From Snuella sedimenti (GTDB lineage: Bacteria > Bacteroidota > Bacteroidia > Flavobacteriales > Flavobacteriaceae), in contig NZ_JAELVQ010000011.1 of the NCBI RefSeq assembly GCF_016428595.1, positions 62,001 to 126,000 of the forward strand: a stretch of DNA of 64,000 bases. The letters are read 5' to 3'. The position numbers were made by a program, and so were the translations under genes. The notes under the pieces are model-generated. The model was given only the letters and a program-made list of their open reading frames with translations. It was not told the DNA's origin and did no database searches. Of this stretch, positions 55,737 through 64,000 are shown in pieces; the first letter of the stretch is position 1; every line of letters begins with the position of its first letter.

Positions 55737-57257
55737 TTATTGTAATTGGTGCATCATAGTTTCGATACGCTTTATGGTTTCTGTTTTGCCTATTAAGTAC
55801 ATAATATCGAATACATCGGGGCCTTGTAGGGCGCCTACCAATGCTAAACGTAATGGCATCATAACTTTTCCAAAGCCTATTTCATTGGAGGTGATCCAGC
55901 CTTTAATAGTTGATTGAAGCTGCTCAGCACTATAATCGTTATCATTAATAGAATTGATGGTTGTTACTAATTCAGACAAAAGTTTTGGCGTTTCTTCTTT
56001 AAAGGCTTTTTTAGCAGCCTTTTCGTCATAAGTTATAGGTGCTTGAAAGAAATAATGACTTAAATTCCATAAATCACTAACGAAATTAGCACGTTCTTTA
56101 ATTAGGCCTACAGCTAAAGCTATATAGTTAATATCAATATTGGCCAATGCTGGTTGTTCAGCTTTAAAAGCTTCTGCCAGAGTTTCATTACTTTGTTCCT
56201 GCATGTAGTGGTGGTTAAACCATTTAATTTTATCAGGATCAAAACGAGCACCAGATTTATTAACACGGCTTAAATCAAAAGCACCAATGAGTTCGTCCAA
56301 GCTAAAAATTTCTTGTTCGGTACCAGGATTCCATCCCAAAAAGGCTAAGAAGTTAATCATGGCATCGGCAAAATAACCATCTTCTCTATAGCCTCGGGAG
56401 ATGTCTTGGGTCTTTGGATCTTGCCATTGAAGTGGAAATACAGGAAACCCTAATTTATCACCATCACGTTTACTTAATTTTCCTTTACCTGTTGGTTTTA
56501 ATATCAGGGGTAAATGCGCAAATTGGGGAGCTTCCCATCCAAAAGCGGTATATAGCTGTTGGTGTAATGCTAAGGAAGGCAGCCATTCTTCGCCACGAAT
56601 AACATGTGAGATTTCCATTAAATGGTCGTCTACTATATTGGCAAGGTGATAGGTGGGCATACCATCACTTTTAAATAGTACTTTGTCGTCTAAAATATTG
56701 GTGTCAATTTTTATGTCCCCTCGAATAATATCTTTCAAATGCAGTACCTCATCCTGTGGGGATTTAAAACGTATTACATAATCGTCTCCCGCATCTAATT
56801 TTGATTTTACGGTTGCTTCTGAAAGGGATAAGGAGTTGTTTAATTTTAAGCGGTTATGCCAATTGTAAATAAACGTTTTTCCTTGAGATTCATGATCTTT
56901 TCTATGTGAATCAAGACTTTCGGCGGTATCAAATGCGTAGTAGGCGTTGCCGGAAGCAATCAATTCTTCAGCATAAGCTTTATAGAGGTGTTTGCGCTCG
57001 CTTTGGCGGTAGGGGCCAAATGTTTCGTTTTTACCTGGCCCTTCATCAAACGGAATGTTACACCAATTTAAGGCATCTATAATGTATTTTTCGGCACCCG
57101 GAACATACCTGTTTTGATCGGTATCTTCTATCCTTAGGATAAATGTACCATTGTATTTTTTGGCGAATAAATAGTTGAATAGGGCAGTTCTAACACCTCC
57201 AATATGTAATGGGCCAGTTGGACTTGGTGCAAACCGCACGCGAACGTTTTTGGTCAT
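55737..57257 (-). CDS. gltX: Glutamate--tRNA ligase
   Basis: A class I synthetase that charges tRNA-Glu. The HIGH-type motif is RFAPSPTGPLHIGGVRTALF, and the KMSKS-type motif is KGKLSKRDGDKLG near residue 260. The anticodon-binding helical domain fills the C-terminal third. The length of 506 is normal for a discriminating bacterial GltX. The ATG at 57257 has an exact -7 box about 107 bases upstream. Confidence 0.97.
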   Translation of the reverse strand: MTKNVRVRFAPSPTGPLHIGGVRTALFNYLFAKKYNGTFILRIEDTDQNRYVPGAEKYIIDALNWCNIPFDEGPGKNETFGPYRQSERKHLYKAYAEELIASGNAYYAFDTAESLDSHRKDHESQGKTFIYNWHNRLKLNNSLSLSEATVKSKLDAGDDYVIRFKSPQDEVLHLKDIIRGDIKIDTNILDDKVLFKSDGMPTYHLANIVDDHLMEISHVIRGEEWLPSLALHQQLYTAFGWEAPQFAHLPLILKPTGKGKLSKRDGDKLGFPVFPLQWQDPKTQDISRGYREDGYFADAMINFLAFLGWNPGTEQEIFSLDELIGAFDLSRVNKSGARFDPDKIKWFNHHYMQEQSNETLAEAFKAEQPALANIDINYIALAVGLIKERANFVSDLWNLSHYFFQAPITYDEKAAKKAFKEETPKLLSELVTTINSINDNDYSAEQLQSTIKGWITSNEIGFGKVMMPLRLALVGALQGPDVFDIMYLIGKTETIKRIETMMHQLQ

Positions 57258-57363
57258 GTTTATATAGTTTTTAACTTATGTTAAGTTCAATTAACGGTCG
57301 AAATAGAAATTCTGGCGAGTGTTACATTGTGTCCGGTTGATAATGACTCTCAGAATTTGGTTG

Positions 57364-57371
57364 CAAAGATA
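57364..57371 (-). promoter_or_regulatory. -7 box of the gltX promoter
   Basis: Read leftward, TATCTTTG matches TAnnTTTG exactly. The leader would be about 100 bases. The rest of this 203-base interval before the DUF4175 gene shows no other exact box. Confidence 0.5.
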
Positions 57372-57460
57372 CAATTAACACATAATTATAATCAGTGTAC
57401 TAAATAAAATTGTAGTTTAGTAAGTTATAATATAAGTCGGAGTGTCAGTTTATTTACAGA

Positions 57461-60400
57461 ATGGATAGTTTTAGTATCATAAAAGAAAAGTTAGAAAGTT
57501 TTATCAAAAGATATTACACAAACGAATTGCTTAAAGGTGCTATTTTGTTTTTTGCAATTGGTGTTTTGTATTTTTTGTTGACATTGTTTATTGAGCATAT
57601 TCTATGGTTAGATCCTCTAGCGAGAACGTTTTTGTTTTGGTTGTTTATAGCTGTAGAGCTTGTTTTATTGGCTAAGTTCATTGTGTTGCCATTGGCTAAA
57701 TTGTTCAAGTTACAGAAGGGTATTGATTATAAAGGCGCTTCATTGATAATTGGCAAACACTTCCCGGAAGTAAACGATAAATTGTTAAATGTACTCCAGT
57801 TGCATCAAAGTTCAAGGCAATCGGAGTTGTTGTTGGCAAGTATAGAGCAAAAGTCATTGGAGCTTAAACCAGTACCGTTTAAATTGGCCGTTAACTATGG
57901 GGCTAATATAAAGTATCTTAAATACGCCATGATACCCGTGCTTGTTATTTTGGCTGTTACGATAACGGGTAATTTAAAATGGTTTAGCGATAGTTATGAG
58001 CGTGTTGTACATTATAAAATGGCTTATGTGCCGCCTGCTCCATTTCAATTTTTTATTTTAAATAAGGATTTAACGGCTCTAGAAAACAAGGATTATACTT
58101 TAAGTGTTAAAACGGTTGGAGATATTGTTCCGGAAAATGTTCAGGTTGTTTATAGTGACGAGGTTTATATTATGCAGCAAACAGGTATTGGTAGTTTTGC
58201 TTTTAAGTTTTCTTCTCCTAAAACAGATATTGAGTTTCGATTAAAAGCTAATAATATTGAGTCCAGGCAGTATAAGTTAGACGTTGTTAAAGTGCCTGCC
58301 ATCACTAGTTTCGATATGATTTTGGATTATCCTGCTTATACAAATAAGAATAGCGATCGCTTTATGAGTACCGGTAATGCAATAGTTCCAGAAGGAACGA
58401 GGGTGACTTGGGAACTACGTGCTAATGCGGCAGAGCACATTCATTTGTATGCTAAGGATACCGTTTTGTTTGCTTTAAGTGATAAAGGTGTTTTTAACGC
58501 TTCTAAGCGCGTTTTTTCAAATTTTGAATATACCTTAAGCGCTAGCAACGAAAAGCTTCCCAATTATGAGAATTTGGCTTTTACTATCAATGTAGTTAAG
58601 GATGAGTATCCCGAGATGAAATTAAGGATGGTAAAAGATAGTGTGGATTTACAAACACTTTATTTCTATGGGCAGGTAAGTGACGATTACGGTTTCAGTA
58701 AACTACAGTTGGTCTATTACCCTTCAGGAAACGAGGAGGATAAGCACTTTGAATCAATACCGTTTTCTAATTCGAATATTTCTGAGTTTATTAGTGCTTT
58801 CCCTAATGGACTAAGCATTCAGCCTGGTATTCCTTACGAACTTTATTTCGAAGTTTTTGACAACGATGCAGTTAACAGGTACAAAAGCGTTAAAAGTAAT
58901 GTTTTCTCTTATCGTAAGCGAACCGGTGAAGAGGAAGTGGAAAAGCAATTGGGGAGCCAGAAAGAGACAATTCAGGATTTGAATAAGGCTTTTGAGAAGC
59001 TTAATGAACAGGATAAAAAGCTAATGGAGCTAACGAATACGCAAAAGGAAAAAACAAACCTTTCGTTTAATGATAAGAAAAAAATAGAAGCCTTTTTAAA
59101 GCGACAGAAGCAGCAGGATGAAATGATGAAGCATTTCAATGAAAAATTGAAGGACAATTTAGAGAATTTAAAAGACGAGCATCAAAAGGAGGATTTGTTT
59201 AAAAAAGACTTAGAACAACGGTTAAAAGAAAATGAAGACCAGCTTAAGAGAGATGAGGAGTTGCTGAAGGAGTTGGAAAAGCTACAAGAAAAAATAAATA
59301 AAGAAGAACTGGTTCAAAAGTTAGAACAGTTAGCTAAGCAAAATAAGAACAAAAAACGAAGTCTAGAGCAGCTATTGGAATTGACAAAGCGTTTTTATGT
59401 GCAAAAGAAACTTGAAAGGTTGAAAGAAGATTTGGCCAAGCAAGCAATTGAACAAGAAAAGCTGTCTAATACTGATGATGATGATAATACCAAGGAGAAA
59501 CAAGAGGCGTTAAATAAGGAGTTTGACGATTTTAAAAAGTCTTTAGAGGAGCTAAAGCAAGAGAGCGATAAATTAAAAAAGCCAATAGATATCCCACAAG
59601 ATAAGCTAGATGAGCGTGAGATAGACCAAGAGCAGGATAAGGCGTCAGAATCTCTGGAAAAAAAGGAACAGGAATCATCGTCAGAAGGTGATGGCCCAAC
59701 CTCTGAAGAGAAGCGTAAAGAGGAGCTTAATAAGGCTAAGCAAAGCCAAAAGAAGGCTGCTAAGAAAATGATGAAAATGAGTCAGAATATGGCACAATCC
59801 ATGATGTCTGGCGGGGGAGATCAGATGCAAGAAGATATTGAGATGTTGCGTCAAATATTGGATAATCTCGTGTTGTTTTCTTTCGACCAAGAGGCGCTCA
59901 TGGAACAGTTTAAAACGATTGAGGAAAACCATAATAAGTACGCTACTTTTTTGAGAAAGCAAAACAGTCTGCGTGAACATTTTGAGCATATTGATGATAG
60001 TTTGTTTGCCTTATCGCTTAGAAATCCCAAGTTATCTGAAACGGTGAACAAAGAAATAAACGAAGTCTTTTTTAACATAGACAAGTCCTTAGGGCAATTG
60101 TCCGAAAATCAAATTTACCAAGGCGTAGCTAGTCAGCAATTTGCTGTTACATCTGCTAATAATCTAGCGGACTTTCTAAGCGATGTCCTTGATAACATGC
60201 AAGAGAATATGAGTTTGTCACCTGGGCAGGGAGGAAAAGGCGAGATGCAGTTACCAGATATTATCATGAGTCAAGAAGAATTGAATAAGAAGATGGAACA
60301 AGGGTTGAAAGAGGGAGAGCAAAACAAAGGTGAATCAAGAAAAGGTAAAGAAGGAGAAGAAGAAGGAGAAGATGGGGAGAAAGACGGTAAGGGGAGAGAG

Positions 60401-60850
60401 GGGAATACAACAGGTGAAGGTGATGGGGATAGCGAGCGAATGAATGGTGCGTTATATGAAATTTACCAAGAACAGCAACGATTGCGTCAAGCGTTAGAAG
60501 AGAAACTGATTAAAGAAGGTGGTAATGGAGACAATAATAGGTTGCTTAAAGAGATGGAGCATATCGAGTTGGAGTTATTAAACAAAGGTTTTACCAATCA
60601 AACTTTAAGGAAAATGATGAATCTCCAGCATCAATTATTAAAATTGGATAATGCTACATTCCAGCAAGGAAAGGATAATAAAAGAGAGTCAGAGACCAAT
60701 AATACAAATTTTGATGGGGTCGATCTTAATCAGATTCAAAAGGCTAAACAATATTTTCAGACTACAGAAATATTGAACAGACAAACATTACCTTTGCAGC
60801 AACTTTATAAAAAGAAAGTACAATTGTATTTTAAACAAAGGGATGATTAA
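57461..60850 (+). CDS. DUF4175-family membrane protein with long coiled coil
   Basis: 1129 residues. Hydrophobic segments near residues 24-45, 52-75 and 152-170 place the N-terminus in the membrane. About 180-480 is a beta-rich extracytoplasmic part, and about 490-770 is a very charged coiled coil (KQLGSQKETIQDLNKAFEKL). A Gly/Glu/Lys-rich low-complexity stretch lies at about 950-1000. The pattern fits DUF4175, whose function is unknown. The stop codon lies inside the start of ybeY (8-base overlap), so the two are cotranscribed with mnmG downstream. This order is, as far as I know, common in Flavobacteriia. Confidence 0.85.
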   Translation: MDSFSIIKEKLESFIKRYYTNELLKGAILFFAIGVLYFLLTLFIEHILWLDPLARTFLFWLFIAVELVLLAKFIVLPLAKLFKLQKGIDYKGASLIIGKHFPEVNDKLLNVLQLHQSSRQSELLLASIEQKSLELKPVPFKLAVNYGANIKYLKYAMIPVLVILAVTITGNLKWFSDSYERVVHYKMAYVPPAPFQFFILNKDLTALENKDYTLSVKTVGDIVPENVQVVYSDEVYIMQQTGIGSFAFKFSSPKTDIEFRLKANNIESRQYKLDVVKVPAITSFDMILDYPAYTNKNSDRFMSTGNAIVPEGTRVTWELRANAAEHIHLYAKDTVLFALSDKGVFNASKRVFSNFEYTLSASNEKLPNYENLAFTINVVKDEYPEMKLRMVKDSVDLQTLYFYGQVSDDYGFSKLQLVYYPSGNEEDKHFESIPFSNSNISEFISAFPNGLSIQPGIPYELYFEVFDNDAVNRYKSVKSNVFSYRKRTGEEEVEKQLGSQKETIQDLNKAFEKLNEQDKKLMELTNTQKEKTNLSFNDKKKIEAFLKRQKQQDEMMKHFNEKLKDNLENLKDEHQKEDLFKKDLEQRLKENEDQLKRDEELLKELEKLQEKINKEELVQKLEQLAKQNKNKKRSLEQLLELTKRFYVQKKLERLKEDLAKQAIEQEKLSNTDDDDNTKEKQEALNKEFDDFKKSLEELKQESDKLKKPIDIPQDKLDEREIDQEQDKASESLEKKEQESSSEGDGPTSEEKRKEELNKAKQSQKKAAKKMMKMSQNMAQSMMSGGGDQMQEDIEMLRQILDNLVLFSFDQEALMEQFKTIEENHNKYATFLRKQNSLREHFEHIDDSLFALSLRNPKLSETVNKEINEVFFNIDKSLGQLSENQIYQGVASQQFAVTSANNLADFLSDVLDNMQENMSLSPGQGGKGEMQLPDIIMSQEELNKKMEQGLKEGEQNKGESRKGKEGEEEGEDGEKDGKGREGNTTGEGDGDSERMNGALYEIYQEQQRLRQALEEKLIKEGGNGDNNRLLKEMEHIELELLNKGFTNQTLRKMMNLQHQLLKLDNATFQQGKDNKRESETNNTNFDGVDLNQIQKAKQYFQTTEILNRQTLPLQQLYKKKVQLYFKQRDD

Positions 60851-61253
60851 CTTTAATTATGAGACAGCCTTTAGGTTAAAGGAAGAGGACAGGATTTCAG
60901 CATGGATTTCTGGTGTAATAGATTCTGAAGGATTTAAAGAAGATGAGGTTAACTACATTTTTTGCGATGATGAATACTTGCATAAAATTAATGTTGAATT
61001 CTTAAACCATGACACCTTAACAGATATAATTAGTTTTGATTATACGGTAGGAAAAATCATTCAAGGAGATGTTTTTATATCTATAGAGCGTGTTGTGGAG
61101 AATGCAAATGATTTTGAAGTTCCTTTTGATGAAGAGTTAAGGCGCGTCATGGTTCATGGTGTGTTGCATTATTGTGGCTATAAGGATAAAAGTGATGAGG
61201 ACGCCTCTTTAATGAGGGATAAGGAAAACCATTACTTAAATGCTTTTGTGTAA
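60843..61253 (+). CDS. ybeY: rRNA maturation RNase YbeY (Bacteroidota variant motif)
   Basis: A small zinc-dependent endoribonuclease for rRNA maturation and ribosome quality control. The family core is DDEYLHKINVEFLNHDTLTD near residue 40, and the metal motif is HGVLHYCGYKDKSDED near residue 100. The usual motif is HGxLHLxGYDH; here the third ligand position carries Asp (GYKDK) instead of His. The length of 136 is normal. It overlaps the DUF4175 gene by eight bases and is followed by mnmG after 125 bases that contain a promoter box and a parS site. Confidence 0.9.
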   Translation: MINFNYETAFRLKEEDRISAWISGVIDSEGFKEDEVNYIFCDDEYLHKINVEFLNHDTLTDIISFDYTVGKIIQGDVFISIERVVENANDFEVPFDEELRRVMVHGVLHYCGYKDKSDEDASLMRDKENHYLNAFV

Positions 61254-61270
61254 TATTCCTTATTTCGGCG

Positions 61271-61278
61271 TATATTTG
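61271..61278 (+). promoter_or_regulatory. -7 box upstream of mnmG
   Basis: TATATTTG matches TAnnTTTG exactly. TTTG at 61245-61248 lies 22 bases before it, slightly beyond the usual -33 spacing. Transcription would start about 30 bases before the parS palindrome and give a leader of about 95 bases that contains it. Confidence 0.5.
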
Positions 61279-61308
61279 CAAACTATTTTTAGGAACAGTT
61301 GAATTCGA

Positions 61309-61324
61309 TGTTCCACGTGGAACA
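61309..61324. promoter_or_regulatory. parS site 1 (ParB-binding palindrome)
   Basis: TGTTCCACGTGGAACA is a perfect 16-bp palindrome differing from the Bacillus subtilis parS consensus TGTTTCACGTGAAACA only by a symmetric C/G exchange. Such sites load ParB near the origin for chromosome segregation. It lies 54 bases before mnmG. Confidence 0.85.
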
Positions 61325-61378
61325 ATGTAAAAGCATTTCTTTGGGTGGTGTCTTTTGTGAAAGTAAAAAAGTATAATT

Positions 61379-63250
61379 ATGTTTAACGAGGTTTATGATG
61401 TAATCGTGGTTGGTGCTGGTCACGCTGGTAGTGAAGCCGCTGCTGCGGCTGCAAATATGGGTAGTAAGACCTTGCTTATTACAATGAATTTGCAAAATAT
61501 TGCTCAGATGTCTTGTAACCCTGCAATGGGTGGTATTGCAAAAGGACAGATTGTTAGAGAAATTGATGCTCTTGGTGGGTATAGTGGTATTGTTTCTGAT
61601 ACGTCGGCAATTCAATTTAAAATGCTCAACAAATCAAAGGGGCCCGCTATGTGGAGTCCTAGGGTGCAAAGTGACCGTATGCGTTTTGCAGAAGATTGGA
61701 GATTAATGCTTGAGAAAACGCCTAATTTAGATTTTTATCAGGAAATGGTTTCTGGTTTGTTAATTGAAAAGGAAAAGGTCGTTGGTGTAAAGACGTCTTT
61801 AGGTGTTGAGATACGGACCAGGTCGGTTGTCTTGACAAATGGTACTTTTTTAAATGGATTGATTCATATAGGAGACAAAAATTTTGGTGGTGGTAGAGCA
61901 GGAGAGAAACAAGCGACGGGCATAACGGAGCAATTAGTAGATCTTGGATTTGATTCTGGAAGAATGAAAACGGGAACGCCGCCACGGGTTGATGGGCGTT
62001 CTTTGGATTTTTCTAAAATGGTTGAGCAGCCAGGAGATGATAATCCAGATAAGTTTTCTTATTTGGATATTACAAAGCCTCTTGAGAAACAACGTTCGTG
62101 TTACATGACTTATACCAGTGAATTGGTTCACAATTTGTTGCGCGAAGGGTTTGATAGGTCGCCTATGTTTAACGGTCGTATCAAGAGCCTGGGGCCAAGA
62201 TATTGTCCGTCAATAGAAGATAAGATTAATAGGTTTGCGGATAAGGATAGGCATCAATTGTTTATAGAGCCTGAAGGTTGGAATACTGTCGAGGTTTATG
62301 TTAATGGGTTTTCAACCTCGCTTCCTGAAGATGTTCAATTTAAAGCCTTGCGTTCTGTCGTTGGATTTGAAAAGGTTAAGTTTTTTAGACCAGGATATGC
62401 TATTGAATACGATTATTTTCCGCCAACACAGCTTAAACATACCCTGGAAACAAAACTGATTGCTGGCTTGTATTTTGCGGGACAGATAAACGGTACTACC
62501 GGTTATGAGGAAGCGGCTTCGCAAGGTTTAATGGCTGGTATTAATGCTAGCTTAAAAGTACAAGAGCGAGAAGCATTCGCTTTAAAAAGAGACGAGGCTT
62601 ACATAGGCGTTTTGATAGATGATTTGATTACGAAAGGTACGGAGGAGCCTTATAGGATGTTTACATCTAGAGCAGAATATAGAACTTTGCTCAGACAGGA
62701 TAATGCAGATTTTAGGTTAACGCCTAAGGGGTATGATCTAGGTTTGGCGTCTGAAAAGCGCATGAAAAGAATGGAAGAAAAGCGTGATAAGGCTGAAGGG
62801 TTTGTGTCTTTTTTTAGAAACACAAGCGTTAAGCCAGAGGAGGCTAATCCAGTTCTAGAAGCTAAAGGTTCTGCGCCTGTCAAGCAATCGGATAAAATGT
62901 TTAAAATATATTCAAGACCAAATATTACCATAGAAGATGTTAGAAAATTCGCGGCGGTCGAGGAGTATATTTTGGAGCATGACCTAGACAATGAGGTCGT
63001 AGAACAGACAGAAATACAGGTGAAGTATTCAGGTTATATTGCTAAAGAAAAGAATAATGCCGATAAACTGAGCCGATTGGAGTATGTGAAAATTCCAGAA
63101 AATTTTGATTACTCGAAGATTAAATCTATGAGTTTTGAGGCGCGAGAAAAGCTAAAAAAAGTGCAACCAACAACCGTGTCTCAAGCATCACGAATTAGCG
63201 GTGTGTCACCAAACGATATTTCTGTATTGTTGGTTTATATGGGACGTTAA
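61379..63250 (+). CDS. mnmG: tRNA uridine-5-carboxymethylaminomethyl modification enzyme MnmG
   Basis: With MnmE it installs the carboxymethylaminomethyl group on U34 of several tRNAs, using FAD and NADH. The FAD motif is VIVVGAGHAGSEAAAAAANM at the N-terminus, then MSCNPAMGGIAKGQIVREID. The central TGTPPRVDGRSLDFSKM and C-terminal VSQASRISGVSPNDISVLLV are typical. The length of 623 is normal. Two parS palindromes flank it. mnmG (gidA) lies next to the origin in many bacteria, in agreement with an origin-proximal location here. Confidence 0.97.
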   Translation: MFNEVYDVIVVGAGHAGSEAAAAAANMGSKTLLITMNLQNIAQMSCNPAMGGIAKGQIVREIDALGGYSGIVSDTSAIQFKMLNKSKGPAMWSPRVQSDRMRFAEDWRLMLEKTPNLDFYQEMVSGLLIEKEKVVGVKTSLGVEIRTRSVVLTNGTFLNGLIHIGDKNFGGGRAGEKQATGITEQLVDLGFDSGRMKTGTPPRVDGRSLDFSKMVEQPGDDNPDKFSYLDITKPLEKQRSCYMTYTSELVHNLLREGFDRSPMFNGRIKSLGPRYCPSIEDKINRFADKDRHQLFIEPEGWNTVEVYVNGFSTSLPEDVQFKALRSVVGFEKVKFFRPGYAIEYDYFPPTQLKHTLETKLIAGLYFAGQINGTTGYEEAASQGLMAGINASLKVQEREAFALKRDEAYIGVLIDDLITKGTEEPYRMFTSRAEYRTLLRQDNADFRLTPKGYDLGLASEKRMKRMEEKRDKAEGFVSFFRNTSVKPEEANPVLEAKGSAPVKQSDKMFKIYSRPNITIEDVRKFAAVEEYILEHDLDNEVVEQTEIQVKYSGYIAKEKNNADKLSRLEYVKIPENFDYSKIKSMSFEAREKLKKVQPTTVSQASRISGVSPNDISVLLVYMGR

Positions 63251-63312
63251 GTTGTGTTCTAGTTTTAGAGAATAATTCACTTAGTGTTGTAGTTTCAATA
63301 AATGTTTTATCA

Positions 63313-63328
63313 TGTTCCACGTGGAACG
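63313..63328. promoter_or_regulatory. parS site 2 (ParB-binding palindrome)
   Basis: TGTTCCACGTGGAACG matches the first parS at 15 of 16 positions, with only the last base changed. It lies 62 bases behind the mnmG stop and 2004 bases from site 1, in the interval before the methyltransferase gene. Confidence 0.8.
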
Positions 63329-63381
63329 TGTTGTGGAAATTTGTTTTTATTTCCCTTTTATAGGGGTGTGAGATTTATTTA

Positions 63382-64000
63382 ATGGTTAAAGGAAAAACGT
63401 ATTTAAGAGTAAAAGACTATTCCGTTTCCGGAGAAGAATTTGATTTGGTTTTAAATTCTGAATTCGATTTTTTAGAAACATTTCCAAAACCTTCCGAAAG
63501 TAAACTGCCAGAATATTATAAAAGCGAAGATTACATTTCGCATACAGATACCAAGCGAAACACTTTTGAAAAGGCATATCATTTTGTTAGAAAAATGGCC
63601 TTGAAGCGTAAGTTGAGTTTAATCAATTCGTTCGGCTTAAAGGGAAAAAAACTTTTGGATGTAGGTTGTGGGACTGGTGATTTTCTAAAAGTAGCTAAAG
63701 ATGATAAGTGGGAGGTGTTTGGTGTCGAACCAAATGAACAGGCTCGAACAATGGCTAATCAAAAAACAGGAAACGCTGTTTTTGAAACCGATCGGCTTTT
63801 AAAATTCCCAGAAGCCAGTTTTGATGTTATTTCGCTTTGGCATGTTTTGGAACATTTGCCGAATTTACATGAACAAATAATTTTGTTTAAAAAATTATTA
63901 AAACCTGATGGCGTACTAATAATAGCGGTTCCTAATTATAAAAGTTATGATGCATACTATTATAAAAAGTATTGGGCTGCTTACGACGTGCCAAGGCACC
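63382..64000 (+). CDS. Class I SAM-dependent methyltransferase (truncated by window end)
   Basis: The frame from ATG at 63382 is open to the last base (206 residues; the remainder is outside). After about 90 residues with no clear domain comes a Rossmann-type SAM-binding motif, KKLLDVGCGTGDFLKV, with an acidic residue in FGVEPNEQAR and the motif-4 region FDVISLWHVLEHLPN. The short upstream segment may contain metal-binding or helical parts but is not recognised. The HVLEHLPN stretch resembles small-molecule O- or C-methyltransferases; the substrate is unknown. It follows mnmG after 131 bases holding parS site 2. Confidence 0.85.
   Translation, partial: MVKGKTYLRVKDYSVSGEEFDLVLNSEFDFLETFPKPSESKLPEYYKSEDYISHTDTKRNTFEKAYHFVRKMALKRKLSLINSFGLKGKKLLDVGCGTGDFLKVAKDDKWEVFGVEPNEQARTMANQKTGNAVFETDRLLKFPEASFDVISLWHVLEHLPNLHEQIILFKKLLKPDGVLIIAVPNYKSYDAYYYKKYWAAYDVPRH

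Overview
The window is a stretch of a low-GC Bacteroidota chromosome, almost certainly a gliding, polysaccharide-degrading member of the Flavobacteriaceae. The evidence is the SusC/SusD pair, the SprC/D/B/F gliding cluster with type IX secretion (T9SS) sorting domains, the promoter boxes of the Bacteroidota type TAnnTTTG, and the family set (head-GIN protein, DUF4175, PorP/SprF). No plasmid or phage genes were seen. Two short palindromic elements are the only mobile-like DNA.

Layout. 1-8.1 kb: the end of an unidentified gene, a GCS2-type ligase with CBS domains coupled to an aspartoacylase-type hydrolase, then rnpA, an S41 protease, an OmpA-like protein, and leftward elaA, a CDF metal exporter and rpiB. 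8.17-8.71 kb: a very AT-rich gene-free region between divergent rpiB and rnr, with one perfect DnaA box and several near matches; it is a candidate replication origin. 8.8-11.9 kb: rnr (carrying an in-frame palindromic repeat) and a head-GIN protein. 12.1-26.3 kb: a polysaccharide utilisation locus with a membrane-spanning LuxR-type regulator, SusC, SusD, two glycan-binding lipoproteins, a GH16 endo-beta-glucanase and a GH3 beta-glucosidase. The enzyme pair points to laminarin or a related beta-1,3-glucan: surface proteins bind the glucan, GH16 cuts it, SusCD imports the oligosaccharides and GH3 releases glucose. A MITE-like palindrome forms the 3' end of the GH3 gene.

26.5-28 kb: a LysE-family exporter, tRNA-Cys and folB. 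27.8-46.7 kb (leftward): sprC-sprD-sprB-sprF, with a 4616-residue SprB-like adhesin, the gene order known for the mobile gliding adhesin of Flavobacterium johnsoniae. 46.9-49.0 kb: a secreted beta-helix protein and a small secreted protein. 49.5-57.3 kb: glnS, a DUF1761 membrane protein, a GNAT-like acyltransferase, an SPFH protein, a beta-barrel protein and gltX. 57.5-64 kb: DUF4175 protein, ybeY, mnmG and a truncated methyltransferase gene. Two parS-type palindromes flank mnmG. Together with the DnaA-box region 53 kb away, they suggest that the window lies near the chromosome origin.

All assignments come from reading the sequence. No database search, structure prediction or skew calculation was run.
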